This document shows, piece after piece, positions 1-5,431 of a DNA stretch of 6,440 bases. Origin of the DNA: Ga0077555 sp031367895 (lineage in GTDB: Bacteria > Pseudomonadota > Alphaproteobacteria > Rhizobiales > Hyphomicrobiaceae); contig JANLQP010000002.1 in the NCBI GenBank assembly GCA_031367895.1, positions 1 to 6,440 on the forward strand, given 5' to 3'. Positions within the stretch are counted from its first letter, which is position 1; each line of letters begins with the position of its first letter. The position numbers were made by a program, and so were the translations under genes. The notes under the pieces were generated by a model. It had not been told where the DNA came from, ran no database searches, and saw nothing but the letters and a program-made list of their open reading frames with translations.

Positions 1-102
1 TGACGCCCTTGGATCCGATGCGAACGCCGGGATCATACGCTCGCAACCCGAATGGGGGATAAGTACGCCGTGATAGTGGCCAGCCTCTGAGGCGACGTCC
101 AT
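1..102 (-). CDS. Possible N-terminal part of an unrecognised protein, cut by the window edge
   Basis: Reading leftwards from an ATG at 100-102, the minus strand is open for all 34 codons to the edge, starting MDVASEAGHYHG. An in-frame TAA lies about 10 codons upstream, so this ATG is the first in its frame. A weak GAGG sits about 9 nt before it. The peptide has no signal sequence or motif I recognise. Thirty-four open codons in GC-rich DNA are common by chance, so this may not be a gene. The AT-rich inverted repeat at 147-170 lies upstream in the same orientation and could be its promoter region. Confidence 0.2.
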   Translation of the reverse strand, partial: MDVASEAGHYHGVLIPHSGCERMIPAFASDPRAS

Positions 103-146
103 TCCGTCGCGCCTCGCAACTCCTGGTTATGGCGTCTCTAACAGAT

Positions 147-170
147 GTAATTTCCCATAATATAAATTAC
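147..170. promoter_or_regulatory. AT-rich inverted repeat, possible operator or promoter island
   Basis: GTAATTT (147-153) and AAATTAC (164-170) are perfect 7-bp inverted arms around a 10-nt spacer. They form an AT-rich island in GC-rich surroundings. It lies about 45 bp upstream of the possible minus-strand start at 102 and beyond the 3' end of the Bug gene. A dyad of this size could bind a dimeric regulator, but no clear -35/-10 pair is visible. The function is inferred only. Confidence 0.25.
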
Positions 171-202
171 GCGAACAGGAACTCACCGGCCCATTTCGAC
201 AA

Positions 203-320
203 GTGGATTGGGATCCGCACGAACGCACTTGCGCGACCCGACATCGCTTGCTGCGTCATGGAATGTCGGGTCGCCCAATCTAGCGCCGGATGCGCCGTGA
301 GATTGCTCGACCCAACCGGA
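203..320. repeat. Degenerate copy of a BIME-like palindromic repeat
   Basis: This stretch aligns along its full length, in the same orientation, with the element at 1441-1556. Both share ACTTGCGCGACCC, the central dyad and the right-hand GACCCAAC. The central stem is a perfect 12 bp: GCGACCCGACAT (233-244) with ATGTCGGGTCGC (263-274). The outer arms have decayed: GTGGATTGGGAT (203-214) no longer pairs well with GACCCAACCGGA (309-320), and the GTAG feet are lost. It lies about 40 bp beyond the stop of the minus-strand Bug gene, a usual place for REP-type elements, and could affect 3' mRNA stability or termination. Confidence 0.7.
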
Positions 321-360
321 CGGATTCAATGCCACGGTATCAAAATTTGCCCCGTAGCGC

Positions 361-1338
361 CTATTCCAACTTGATGTTGCCGTCGGCAATGACCTTCTTC
401 CATCGCGCGCGCTCGGCTTTCAGGAAAGCGTCGAACTCCGCTGGCGAGCTGCCGACGGCCGTCGCGCCGGACTTTGCCGCGAACGCGCGATAGAGTTCGC
501 TCTGTGCGCCCTTGGCCGCGGCGGCAGCGATGCGATCGATGATGTCTTTCGGAGTGCCTGCTGGCGCGAGCAGTCCTGCCCAGGCCGTTACATCGAAAGA
601 CGGCATGCCGACCTCGCTGAATTGCGGCACGTTCGGCACGATCTCGGAGCGCTTGCCGCCGTTCGAGATCGCGAGCGCCCGAATTTTACCGGTCTGGATG
701 TGATCAACGAGCGTGACGAGCGGCCAGGTGGTCGCATCGATCTGTCCCGCCACGAGATCGTTCTGCCAGGGGCTGGCGCCATAGGGTACGTGTTTCAACT
801 TGATGCCCGTCAGCTGCTGCAACATTTCCAGCGCCACGTGCTGCGTGCTGCCGACACCGGTCGAGGCGAACGTGATCGTATCGGGCTTCGACTTCGCGAG
901 CGCGACGAAATCCTTGAAGTTCTCTGCCGGCAACGCTCCGCGGACGTAGAGCAGCCAGGGGTGCCTGATGGAGAGGCTGATCGGCACCAGGTCCTTCTCC
1001 ACATCGACAGACAGCGACTTGTCGTAAAGCTTGGGATTGGAGGCGAGACCCGCAACCGTTCCGGCAAAAATGGTGTATCCGTCCGGCGCCGCTTTAGCAG
1101 CCAACTCCATGCCGAGGAGGCTAGCATTGCCGGGCTTGTTGTCGACGACGACGGGTTGACCGAGCGCGGCCGAGAGATGCGGCACGAGTTGGCGCAGCTC
1201 GACGTCGGGCCCAGTGCCCGCCGGCGCGGCGACGATCACCCGGATGGGCTTGCTCGGGTAAGGTTGTGCAATGGCGTTCGCAACAAACAAGGTGCCGGTG
1301 ACGAAAGTTGCGCTCGCCAGCAATAGTTTTTTCAACAT
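361..1338 (-). CDS. Bug/TctC-family periplasmic tricarboxylate-transporter substrate-binding protein
   Basis: This is a 325-aa solute receptor of the Bug family, which captures small carboxylates or related organic acids in the periplasm for tripartite tricarboxylate (TTT) transporters. An N-terminal signal peptide is visible: MLKK, a hydrophobic stretch, then probable cleavage after ANAIA (about residue 24). The family opening YPSKPIRVIVAAPAGTGPD (27-45) follows, then GQPVVVDNKPG (60-70), APDGYTI (84-90), a TGVGSTQH segment (160-167), HVPYG (183-187) and LLAPAGTP (256-263). Length is typical. The start is supported by AGGGAG about 7 nt before ATG. No TctA/TctB membrane genes are adjacent, so it looks like one of the orphan Bug proteins common in Proteobacteria. 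The ligand cannot be told from sequence. It is flanked by the two REP-like elements. Confidence 0.93.
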   Translation of the reverse strand: MLKKLLLASATFVTGTLFVANAIAQPYPSKPIRVIVAAPAGTGPDVELRQLVPHLSAALGQPVVVDNKPGNASLLGMELAAKAAPDGYTIFAGTVAGLASNPKLYDKSLSVDVEKDLVPISLSIRHPWLLYVRGALPAENFKDFVALAKSKPDTITFASTGVGSTQHVALEMLQQLTGIKLKHVPYGASPWQNDLVAGQIDATTWPLVTLVDHIQTGKIRALAISNGGKRSEIVPNVPQFSEVGMPSFDVTAWAGLLAPAGTPKDIIDRIAAAAAKGAQSELYRAFAAKSGATAVGSSPAEFDAFLKAERARWKKVIADGNIKLE

Positions 1339-1344
1339 GCTTCA

Positions 1345-1354
1345 CTCCCTGAAA
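1345..1354 (-). promoter_or_regulatory. Ribosome binding site of the Bug gene
   Basis: On the minus strand the bases just before the ATG at 1338 read TCAGGGAGTGAAGC, which places AGGGAG about 6-7 nt upstream. This supports the start whose product has a proper signal peptide. Confidence 0.55.
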
Positions 1355-1440
1355 TCCGGCAGGCCTCGAGAGTGGGCCCGGACAGGTAAGAGTTTACCCC
1401 CCCCAGATGATCCGTGCACACGTATATTGAATGACCGGCA

Positions 1441-1556
1441 GTAGGTTGGGTCAAGCCTGCACTTGCGCGACCCAACATTACTTGCTTCGTCGCGTGTTGT
1501 TGGGTCGCGCGTCGATCGTGGAGCTTCGGTCCGTATGGTCGCTTGACCCAACCTAC
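1441..1556. repeat. BIME-like element: two inverted REP units with GTAG feet
   Basis: The ends are perfect 16-bp inverted repeats, GTAGGTTGGGTCAAGC (1441-1456) and GCTTGACCCAACCTAC (1541-1556). A perfect inner dyad lies between them: GCGCGACCCAACA (1465-1477) and TGTTGGGTCGCGC (1498-1510). The 8-mer GTTGGGTC/GACCCAAC thus occurs four times in alternating orientation (1445, 1469, 1499, 1545). Each outer copy is preceded by GTAG when read inwards, the arrangement of REP sequences mobilised by RAYT (TnpA-REP) transposases. The DNA can fold as two side-by-side hairpins or one nested structure. It ends 2 bp from the stop codon of the alpha/beta hydrolase, so that mRNA would carry the hairpins. No RAYT gene is in view. 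Confidence 0.8.
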
Positions 1557-1558
1557 AT

Positions 1559-2518
1559 TTACATCCCCTTCACAAACTTCACCACCGCCTCGACCAACCC
1601 CGGCACTAGCGGCACGGCGGGATCGGTGTACGCTTTCGCCTGGCTCTCGCCGTCGTCGATCGCTTCCTTCAGCACGTGGGACATCCGCGCCTCCCAGTGC
1701 CCGATCACACCCGAACGCGCGGCGACCAGCGGTTCGTAGTCGAAGCGCCCGACCTGCATATCGGCGCCGCCACCGACGACGAGGATCGGCACAGTCACCT
1801 CTTTGATCAGCGGCACCGGGTCAAGAGTCAGGACCGAACGCAAAAACGGCTGCAAGCTGAAGCGGAAGAGTTGATCTACGGGCGGCTTCATCGGCCCCGT
1901 CTCTTTGCCCGTCTCGAGTGCCGCCAGCACGCGCTCGATCTCCTCCGCGATCGGCTCCGGGATCGGCTGCCGCGCGAACTGCTTGCGCAGCAGCGCGCCG
2001 AGCGGCTGACCAGATGCAGCCATCACCACGACGCGGTCGACCTTTGTCGATTTGGCGGTCACCAGCGCGACCAGACCACCCTCGCTGTGGCCCGCCAGCA
2101 CGACGCGCGCGATGCCCGGCTGCTTGGCCATCCAGGCAACGAGCGTTGCGACATCTGCGGCCGACGACTCAACCGTGATCTTGTCCTCGGTGAGTGCCGC
2201 GCCTGCCTTGTCCTTCAGGCTTTCCCCAACTCCGCGCTTGTCGAACCGCAGACTGGCGATGCCCGCTTTCGCCAGGGCGTCCCCGAGTTGCTTGTACGCG
2301 TCGGTTTTGAGGCCGGCCTTGCTGTTGCCGTTGCGATCGGTCGGCCCGGAGCCTGCGATGATGATGACGCCCGCGGTCGCGCCGGCCGGGCGCAACATCG
2401 TCCCCGCCAGCCCCTCGATGTCGACCGTTTCACCGGCTGCTCCTTGCGCGACCGCTGCCGGCACCAGCCCGAGGCTCGCTACCGCCGCGACCAGAAAACC
2501 CGCTGCCCAGCGCCACAT
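1559..2518 (-). CDS. Secreted alpha/beta hydrolase (serine esterase/peptidase-like)
   Basis: This 319-aa alpha/beta-fold hydrolase is probably exported. A signal peptide covers about residues 1-25 (MWRW, hydrophobic core, AAVAQG), so the mature enzyme should act in the periplasm. The fold markers run in order: oxyanion strand IIIAGSGPTDRNG (52-64), FDKRGVGES (92-100), nucleophile elbow GHSEG with Ser145 (143-147), acid strand LVVGGGADMQV with Asp253, and His281 in ARMSHVLK. All three triad residues are therefore present. The substrate is not predictable. Relatives are usually annotated as alpha/beta hydrolase, or as acyl-CoA thioester hydrolase-like or S9/S15-like enzymes. The start has a strong purine-rich RBS. 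The gene is divergent from mazG and monocistronic as far as can be seen. A BIME-like repeat follows its stop directly. Confidence 0.9.
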   Translation of the reverse strand: MWRWAAGFLVAAVASLGLVPAAVAQGAAGETVDIEGLAGTMLRPAGATAGVIIIAGSGPTDRNGNSKAGLKTDAYKQLGDALAKAGIASLRFDKRGVGESLKDKAGAALTEDKITVESSAADVATLVAWMAKQPGIARVVLAGHSEGGLVALVTAKSTKVDRVVVMAASGQPLGALLRKQFARQPIPEPIAEEIERVLAALETGKETGPMKPPVDQLFRFSLQPFLRSVLTLDPVPLIKEVTVPILVVGGGADMQVGRFDYEPLVAARSGVIGHWEARMSHVLKEAIDDGESQAKAYTDPAVPLVPGLVEAVVKFVKGM

Positions 2519-2526
2519 GATTGCAA

Positions 2527-2535
2527 CTCCTCCCC
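2527..2535 (-). promoter_or_regulatory. Strong ribosome binding site of the alpha/beta hydrolase gene
   Basis: The minus strand reads GGGGAGGAG about 8 nt before the ATG at 2518, a near-ideal Shine-Dalgarno sequence. It fixes the start of the hydrolase and suggests good translation. Confidence 0.7.
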
Positions 2536-2545
2536 GTTTTTAACG

Positions 2546-2592
2546 TCATGCCCGTCGTGCTGAAAGCGCGCCTTGCACGACGGCGGGCACTC
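2546..2592. repeat. Intergenic palindrome in the divergent hydrolase/mazG spacer
   Basis: CCGTCGTGC (2552-2560) and GCACGACGG (2575-2583) form a perfect 9-bp stem with a 14-nt loop. TGCCC (2549-2553) and GGGCA (2585-2589) extend it imperfectly. It lies in the 218-bp spacer between the two divergent genes, in the 5' leader region of the hydrolase. It resembles the many GC-rich intergenic palindromes of Rhizobiales that contain ATGCCCG. A role in regulation is possible but not shown. No convincing -35/-10 box was found in the rest of the spacer. Confidence 0.5.
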
Positions 2593-2736
2593 ACGACGGA
2601 CTTTTTGTAGCCCCAAACAGTCACCCCACATTCGACGTGGCTCCGTGCCTTGGCGGGGACGACGAAGGGTTGTATGTCGTGCGCTTGTGACCGCCGCTGT
2701 CGTCATCGTCATGTTCCTTACCACCGAGGCCCCATC

Positions 2737-3633
2737 ATGGCCGATCTACCCAAGAAGACACTCGCCGACCTGATCCAGGTCATGGCTGCGCTCAGGGCTC
2801 CAGTCACCGGCTGTCCGTGGGATCTCGAGCAGAACTTCGCGACGATCGCGCCTTATACCATCGAGGAAGCGTATGAGGTTGCCGATGCGATTGCCCGCGA
2901 CGACAAGGCCGACCTGAAGGAGGAATTGGGTGATCTGCTGCTGCAGGTCGTCTACCTCGCGCAACTGGCGGCCGAGGAAGGCGCGTTCGATTTCACCGAC
3001 GTGGCGCACGGCATCACCAGCAAGATGATCCGCCGCCACCCGCACGTTTTCGGCGACGCGCAGGCGCGCTCGTCCGGTATGGCGAAAGGCGCCTGGGAGC
3101 GCATCAAGGCCGAGGAAAAGGCGGAGAAGGCGCGTTCCCGCTTGGAATTGGGGTCCAGGGCAATAAGCCCTGGTCAGGGGGCTCGGGGGGCTGAAAGCCC
3201 CTCGCTCTTAGCCGACGTGCCCGTCGGATTGCCGGGCATGACACGCGCCGTGAAGCTGCAGGAGAAGGCCGCCCGCGTCGGTTTCGATTGGCCATCACTG
3301 GCGCCCGTGTTCGAGAAGGTGCGCGAGGAGATCGCGGAGCTCGAAGAAGTTGCATTGCCCGCGGATCCGCGTGGAGGGGGCGCGAACGTTCTCCCGTCTG
3401 GTCACGCCAGAATCGAAGAAGAGTTCGGCGATCTCCTGTTTGTGATGGCGAACGTGGCGCGCCACCTCTCGATCGACCCGGAGAACGCGTTGCGTGGCGC
3501 CAACGCCAAGTTCAGCCGCCGCTTCGCCTACATCGAGGCGCGCCTTGCCCAGCAGGGCACGACGCCCGCCGAATCCAACCTCGCCGAGATGGACGCGCTC
3601 TGGAACGACGCGAAGCGGACTGAGAAAGGGTAA
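2737..3633 (+). CDS. mazG: Nucleoside triphosphate pyrophosphohydrolase MazG
   Basis: This 298-aa cytosolic enzyme cleaves (d)NTPs to NMP and pyrophosphate, cleaning the nucleotide pool of aberrant nucleotides and, in some bacteria, lowering ppGpp-related stress signalling. The N-terminal MazG domain carries GCPWDLEQ (25-32), APYTIEEAYEV (38-48) and EELGDLLLQVV (62-72), giving the Mg-binding EExxE and ExxD residues. RRHPHVFGD (99-107) follows. The C-terminal domain has KLQEKAARVGFDW (173-185), EExxE (197-201), EEEFGDLLF (227-235) and NARHL/KFSRRF-type ends, all close to E. coli MazG. The start at 2737 is chosen because homology begins there and GAGG lies 7 nt upstream. An in-frame ATG at 2650 would add 29 unlike residues. 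It is longer than E. coli MazG (about 263 aa) owing to an extra linker around residues 136-157 and a second extra segment around 207-223. Confidence 0.95.
   Translation: MADLPKKTLADLIQVMAALRAPVTGCPWDLEQNFATIAPYTIEEAYEVADAIARDDKADLKEELGDLLLQVVYLAQLAAEEGAFDFTDVAHGITSKMIRRHPHVFGDAQARSSGMAKGAWERIKAEEKAEKARSRLELGSRAISPGQGARGAESPSLLADVPVGLPGMTRAVKLQEKAARVGFDWPSLAPVFEKVREEIAELEEVALPADPRGGGANVLPSGHARIEEEFGDLLFVMANVARHLSIDPENALRGANAKFSRRFAYIEARLAQQGTTPAESNLAEMDALWNDAKRTEKG
3155..3201. repeat. Tandem hairpins inside mazG, probable in-frame palindromic insertion
   Basis: CCAGGGC (3155-3161), loop AATAA, GCCCTGG (3167-3173) is a perfect 7-bp hairpin. GGGGCT (3187-3192), GAA, AGCCCC (3196-3201) is a perfect 6-bp hairpin just after it. 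Together they encode about 20 residues (around 138-156, Gly/Ser/Ala/Pro-rich) in the linker between the two MazG domains. E. coli MazG, as I recall it, has only a short linker there. The frame is kept and both catalytic domains are intact. The DNA looks like a mobile palindrome tolerated in a flexible loop. Confidence 0.55.
3360..3371. repeat. Perfect 12-bp palindrome at the second extra segment of mazG
   Basis: CGCGGATCCGCG is a perfect palindrome encoding part of residues 208-212 of MazG. It sits at the left end of a Gly/Pro/Ala-rich stretch that lengthens the loop before the EEEFGD metal-binding helix. It may be a trace of a second insertion or simply a GC-rich loop. Confidence 0.35.
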
Positions 3634-3658
3634 CTGCATGCTGGCCGGCAACCCGTCT

Positions 3659-3685
3659 GCAAGAGGCTTGCAAAATCCATTTTTG
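3659..3685 (+). terminator. Possible terminator after mazG
   Basis: GCAAG (3659-3663), AGG, CTTGC (3667-3671) is a short perfect hairpin, followed by AAAATCC and then five T residues (3680-3684). It lies 26 bp after the mazG stop. The stem is short and the T run is not directly attached, so termination here would be weak. Confidence 0.35.
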
Positions 3686-3687
3686 TC

Positions 3688-3718
3688 GTCCTCGGGCATG
3701 CCCGGCTCGTCGGAGGAC
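3688..3718. repeat. Palindrome between convergent genes, possible bidirectional terminator
   Basis: GTCCTC (3688-3693) pairs with GAGGAC (3713-3718). Inside lies CGGGCATGCCCG (3693-3704), itself a perfect 12-bp palindrome. It sits in the 148-bp spacer between convergent mazG and the EEP hydrolase gene, where a structure could serve both transcripts. It has no adjoining T tract. It resembles the palindrome at 2546-2592 in its ATGCCCG core and nearby CGTCG, so both may be relics of one intergenic repeat family. Confidence 0.4.
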
Positions 3719-3781
3719 CTATCGTGGAACGAGCGCAACTGAACATTTTTCGTCGAAGCGTCGCGGCGCACACGCGTGATC

Positions 3782-4510
3782 TCAGGTCCCGCTGGCTCTG
3801 CTGACGTCAGCCGATAGCGCCTGATGATCGCTGACACCGGTGTGCAGGCGCACGTCGTCCACGCGGAAGTGGTGCGACGCGAAGATGCCGTCGACCATCA
3901 GATCCAGCGGCCCGGCGCGGTGCAGTTGCGGATCGAGGCTCGTCGTCACGTCAGGTGGCACGCAATCGCGCCAGACGCGCGCCATCTCGGCAAAGACGGC
4001 CCCGCCGCGCGGCGCGTTGAAGTCGCCGGTCAAGATGATCGGGGCGTCGCGCAGCGCCGCCGTCATCGCCTGCACGGCTTCGGTCTGGAACGGCCTCGAA
4101 TGGCCGTCCGGCGTCCAGGGGAAATGAGTTGTACCCACCGTCAACAGATGGCCCGCCACTGTGAGGTCCACCATCGCCACCACGTAACGGCAGGTTTCGA
4201 GGCGGCTCTCCGGGCTCGATCGATCGAACAGCAGCGTTCCCTCGCCCGTACCCGCATACATGACGCCATCGGTTTTCCAGAACGGATTGCGCGCCAGAAT
4301 GCCGGCCCCGAATGTCTTGCGATCGAGCGGATGTACGGCCATCGGCACGTAGTGGCAGTGGGCGAGGCCTGTCGCGCTTTGGATGCGCGGAATGTCGTCG
4401 GCGGTCAATTCCTGGAGGCAGACGATGTCGGGTGTTTGCGCCTTGAGGAACGGGATGAAGCGGTCGAGATGTTTCGAGCGCTCGACATTCAAGCTGATCA
4501 ATCGCGCCAT
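3782..4510 (-). CDS. Endonuclease/exonuclease/phosphatase (EEP) family hydrolase
   Basis: This 242-aa metal-dependent phosphoesterase has the DNase I/exonuclease III fold. The catalytic set is complete and in order: Asn8 in LISLNVE, Glu34 in IVCLQEL, His129 in GTTHFPW, Asp163 and Asn165 in LTGDFNAP, Asp207 in LMVDGIF, and Asp228-His229 in GVSDHQAL. The family includes nucleases, sphingomyelinases and inositol phosphatases, and nothing here singles out a substrate. There is no signal peptide, so it is probably cytoplasmic. The ATG at 4510 is preferred because GGGGA lies about 5 nt before it and the fold begins at once (MARLISLN). An in-frame ATG at 4522 would add MGNS and has a poorer RBS. The gene converges on mazG. 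Its upstream side borders the tRNA fragment. Confidence 0.9.
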   Translation of the reverse strand: MARLISLNVERSKHLDRFIPFLKAQTPDIVCLQELTADDIPRIQSATGLAHCHYVPMAVHPLDRKTFGAGILARNPFWKTDGVMYAGTGEGTLLFDRSSPESRLETCRYVVAMVDLTVAGHLLTVGTTHFPWTPDGHSRPFQTEAVQAMTAALRDAPIILTGDFNAPRGGAVFAEMARVWRDCVPPDVTTSLDPQLHRAGPLDLMVDGIFASHHFRVDDVRLHTGVSDHQALSADVSRASGT

Positions 4511-4620
4511 GGAGTTCCCCATCGTTTTGGACTCAACTCATGACGCTGAAAATCGAACATACCTCTGGCCCGCGTCAAAGGACGCCAACGCTTCCACAGA
4601 CTATGGTGAGGTACTTCTTC

Positions 4621-4663
4621 TGGTGGGCGCGCGGAGGCTCGAACTCCGGACCCGCTGATTAAG
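4621..4663 (-). other. 3' half of tRNA-Lys(CUU): probable attachment-site remnant
   Basis: On the minus strand, 5' to 3', the cloverleaf parts are contiguous: anticodon CTT with AA (4663-4659), 3' anticodon-stem strand TCAGC, variable loop GGGTC, T stem CGGAG, T loop TTCGAGC, T stem CTCCG, acceptor strand CGCGCCC, discriminator A, and encoded CCA (4623-4621). The T stem pairs perfectly. Upstream of the anticodon, the bases (GGGACAGA) cannot form the GCTGA stem strand, and no D arm or GGGCGCG acceptor strand is found nearby, so this is not a working tRNA. A duplicate running from the anticodon to CCA is the usual attR left by tyrosine-integrase elements. The side towards the 5' half (right of 4663) would be the integrated element. 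Confidence 0.7.
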
Positions 4664-4908
4664 TCTGTCCCTCACGCATTGCCTGGCGCTGAACGACAGC
4701 CAACCAGGGGTCCCGATCACAACTCGGCCAATCGGCACAATGCCTAATTCAAGAAATTACGAATTTGCCGCGCAACCGGCTATCGGTCATGTTGCCACGC
4801 TGGCGGCGCACGATCGACACCGAGATCAGCGCGGCGGAACGTTCACGTTTTTGCTGGTATCGAACTCATGATCGGCGAACAGCGCCACGTGCGCCAATGG
4901 TCGTCGCG
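4664..4908. other. Stretch without a recognised gene
   Basis: With the flanks of the tRNA fragment, this makes about 400 bp (4511-4908) without a convincing coding sequence. It includes a modestly AT-rich patch (TAATTCAAGAAATTACG, about 4744-4760). The plus-strand reading from 4765 is Arg-rich and unlike a protein. I see no promoter, terminator or further tRNA piece. Confidence 0.4.
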
Positions 4909-5376
4909 TCAATGCGCTTCCTTTACTGCCAGGAAGTCTCCTGCGCGGCAGATTGCTCCGCACAGCCGCCAGATGCATGCCGGGCTCACGAACAGATCGC
5001 GTTGCGTCGAAAAATCACCGACCTGCAGGTTGTAGCCATTCGCATGCGTGCACATCGAAATGTTCAGACCGTCAACGATGGTGAGGAATGACCCGGCCCT
5101 ATAGACGGCTTCAACCATCTTGCGAGCGAAGTCGGGGACGGCGTCAGCACCAAGCTCGAGGAACTCGGACGCGCTTTGACTGGCGTTGTAGGGAAATGCC
5201 ACTTCAAGACGGAGCTTCTTACCTCGATAGATCAGCAACTGCATGTGCGACACATTCTTTGCCGCCGGAAACAGGAAGCAGCGATCGTCGAGGTCAACTC
5301 TGATCTGTGCTTCGGGCGGTCGCAGACCGGGGAGGCCCGACGCCTCTGTTGCAATCACGACGCTGTGGGACGTCAT
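4909..5376 (-). CDS. Hypothetical protein, 155 aa, not recognised
   Basis: The frame runs from ATG at 5376 (GGAG about 9 nt before it) to a stop at 4909. The composition is balanced and protein-like, unlike the overlapping Arg-rich frames. It shows alternating hydrophobic segments such as AQIRVDLDDRCFLF (23-36), MQLLIYRGKKLRLEVAF (45-61) and FLTIVDGLNISMC (about 97-109), which suggests beta-strands. Five cysteines are present, four of them after residue 105. There is no signal peptide or membrane segment. I do not recognise the family. It lies just inside the putative integrated element, consistent with an accessory gene. It may be divergently transcribed from the small ORF at 5432. Confidence 0.5.
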   Translation of the reverse strand: MTSHSVVIATEASGLPGLRPPEAQIRVDLDDRCFLFPAAKNVSHMQLLIYRGKKLRLEVAFPYNASQSASEFLELGADAVPDFARKMVEAVYRAGSFLTIVDGLNISMCTHANGYNLQVGDFSTQRDLFVSPACIWRLCGAICRAGDFLAVKEAH

Positions 5377-5431
5377 CGGGAACGACTCCGTTTTTGTGTG
5401 CGCATTGAAGTTGCCGCGTGGTGGACGCGTG

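Noticed and set aside
129..374. 81-aa plus-strand reading and the overlapping minus-strand one across the left repeat
   Set aside because: Both run through the palindromic repeat, have no RBS or motif, and are probably chance frames.
622..1326. 234-aa plus-strand reading opposite the Bug gene
   Set aside because: It is Arg/Asp/His-rich, shows no motif and lies wholly antisense to a clear Bug protein.
1676..2563. 295-aa plus-strand reading opposite the alpha/beta hydrolase
   Set aside because: It is a shadow of the hydrolase gene, with an extreme Arg/His/Asp composition and no domain.
2650..2736. Upstream ATG for mazG adding 29 residues
   Set aside because: The extra residues are Cys/His/Arg-rich and unlike MazG. 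Family homology and a GAGG motif both place the start at 2737.
3824..4543. 239-aa plus-strand reading opposite the EEP gene
   Set aside because: It is antisense to a gene with a full catalytic set and has a typical Arg/Val/His shadow composition.
4621..4740. A complete tRNA with a long variable arm, or a tRNA split by a group I intron
   Set aside because: No 5' acceptor strand GGGCGCG, D arm or GCTGA stem strand was found upstream on the minus strand. The GGCCGAGTT-like bases near 4726-4734 do not pair with the acceptor, and no intron core was visible.
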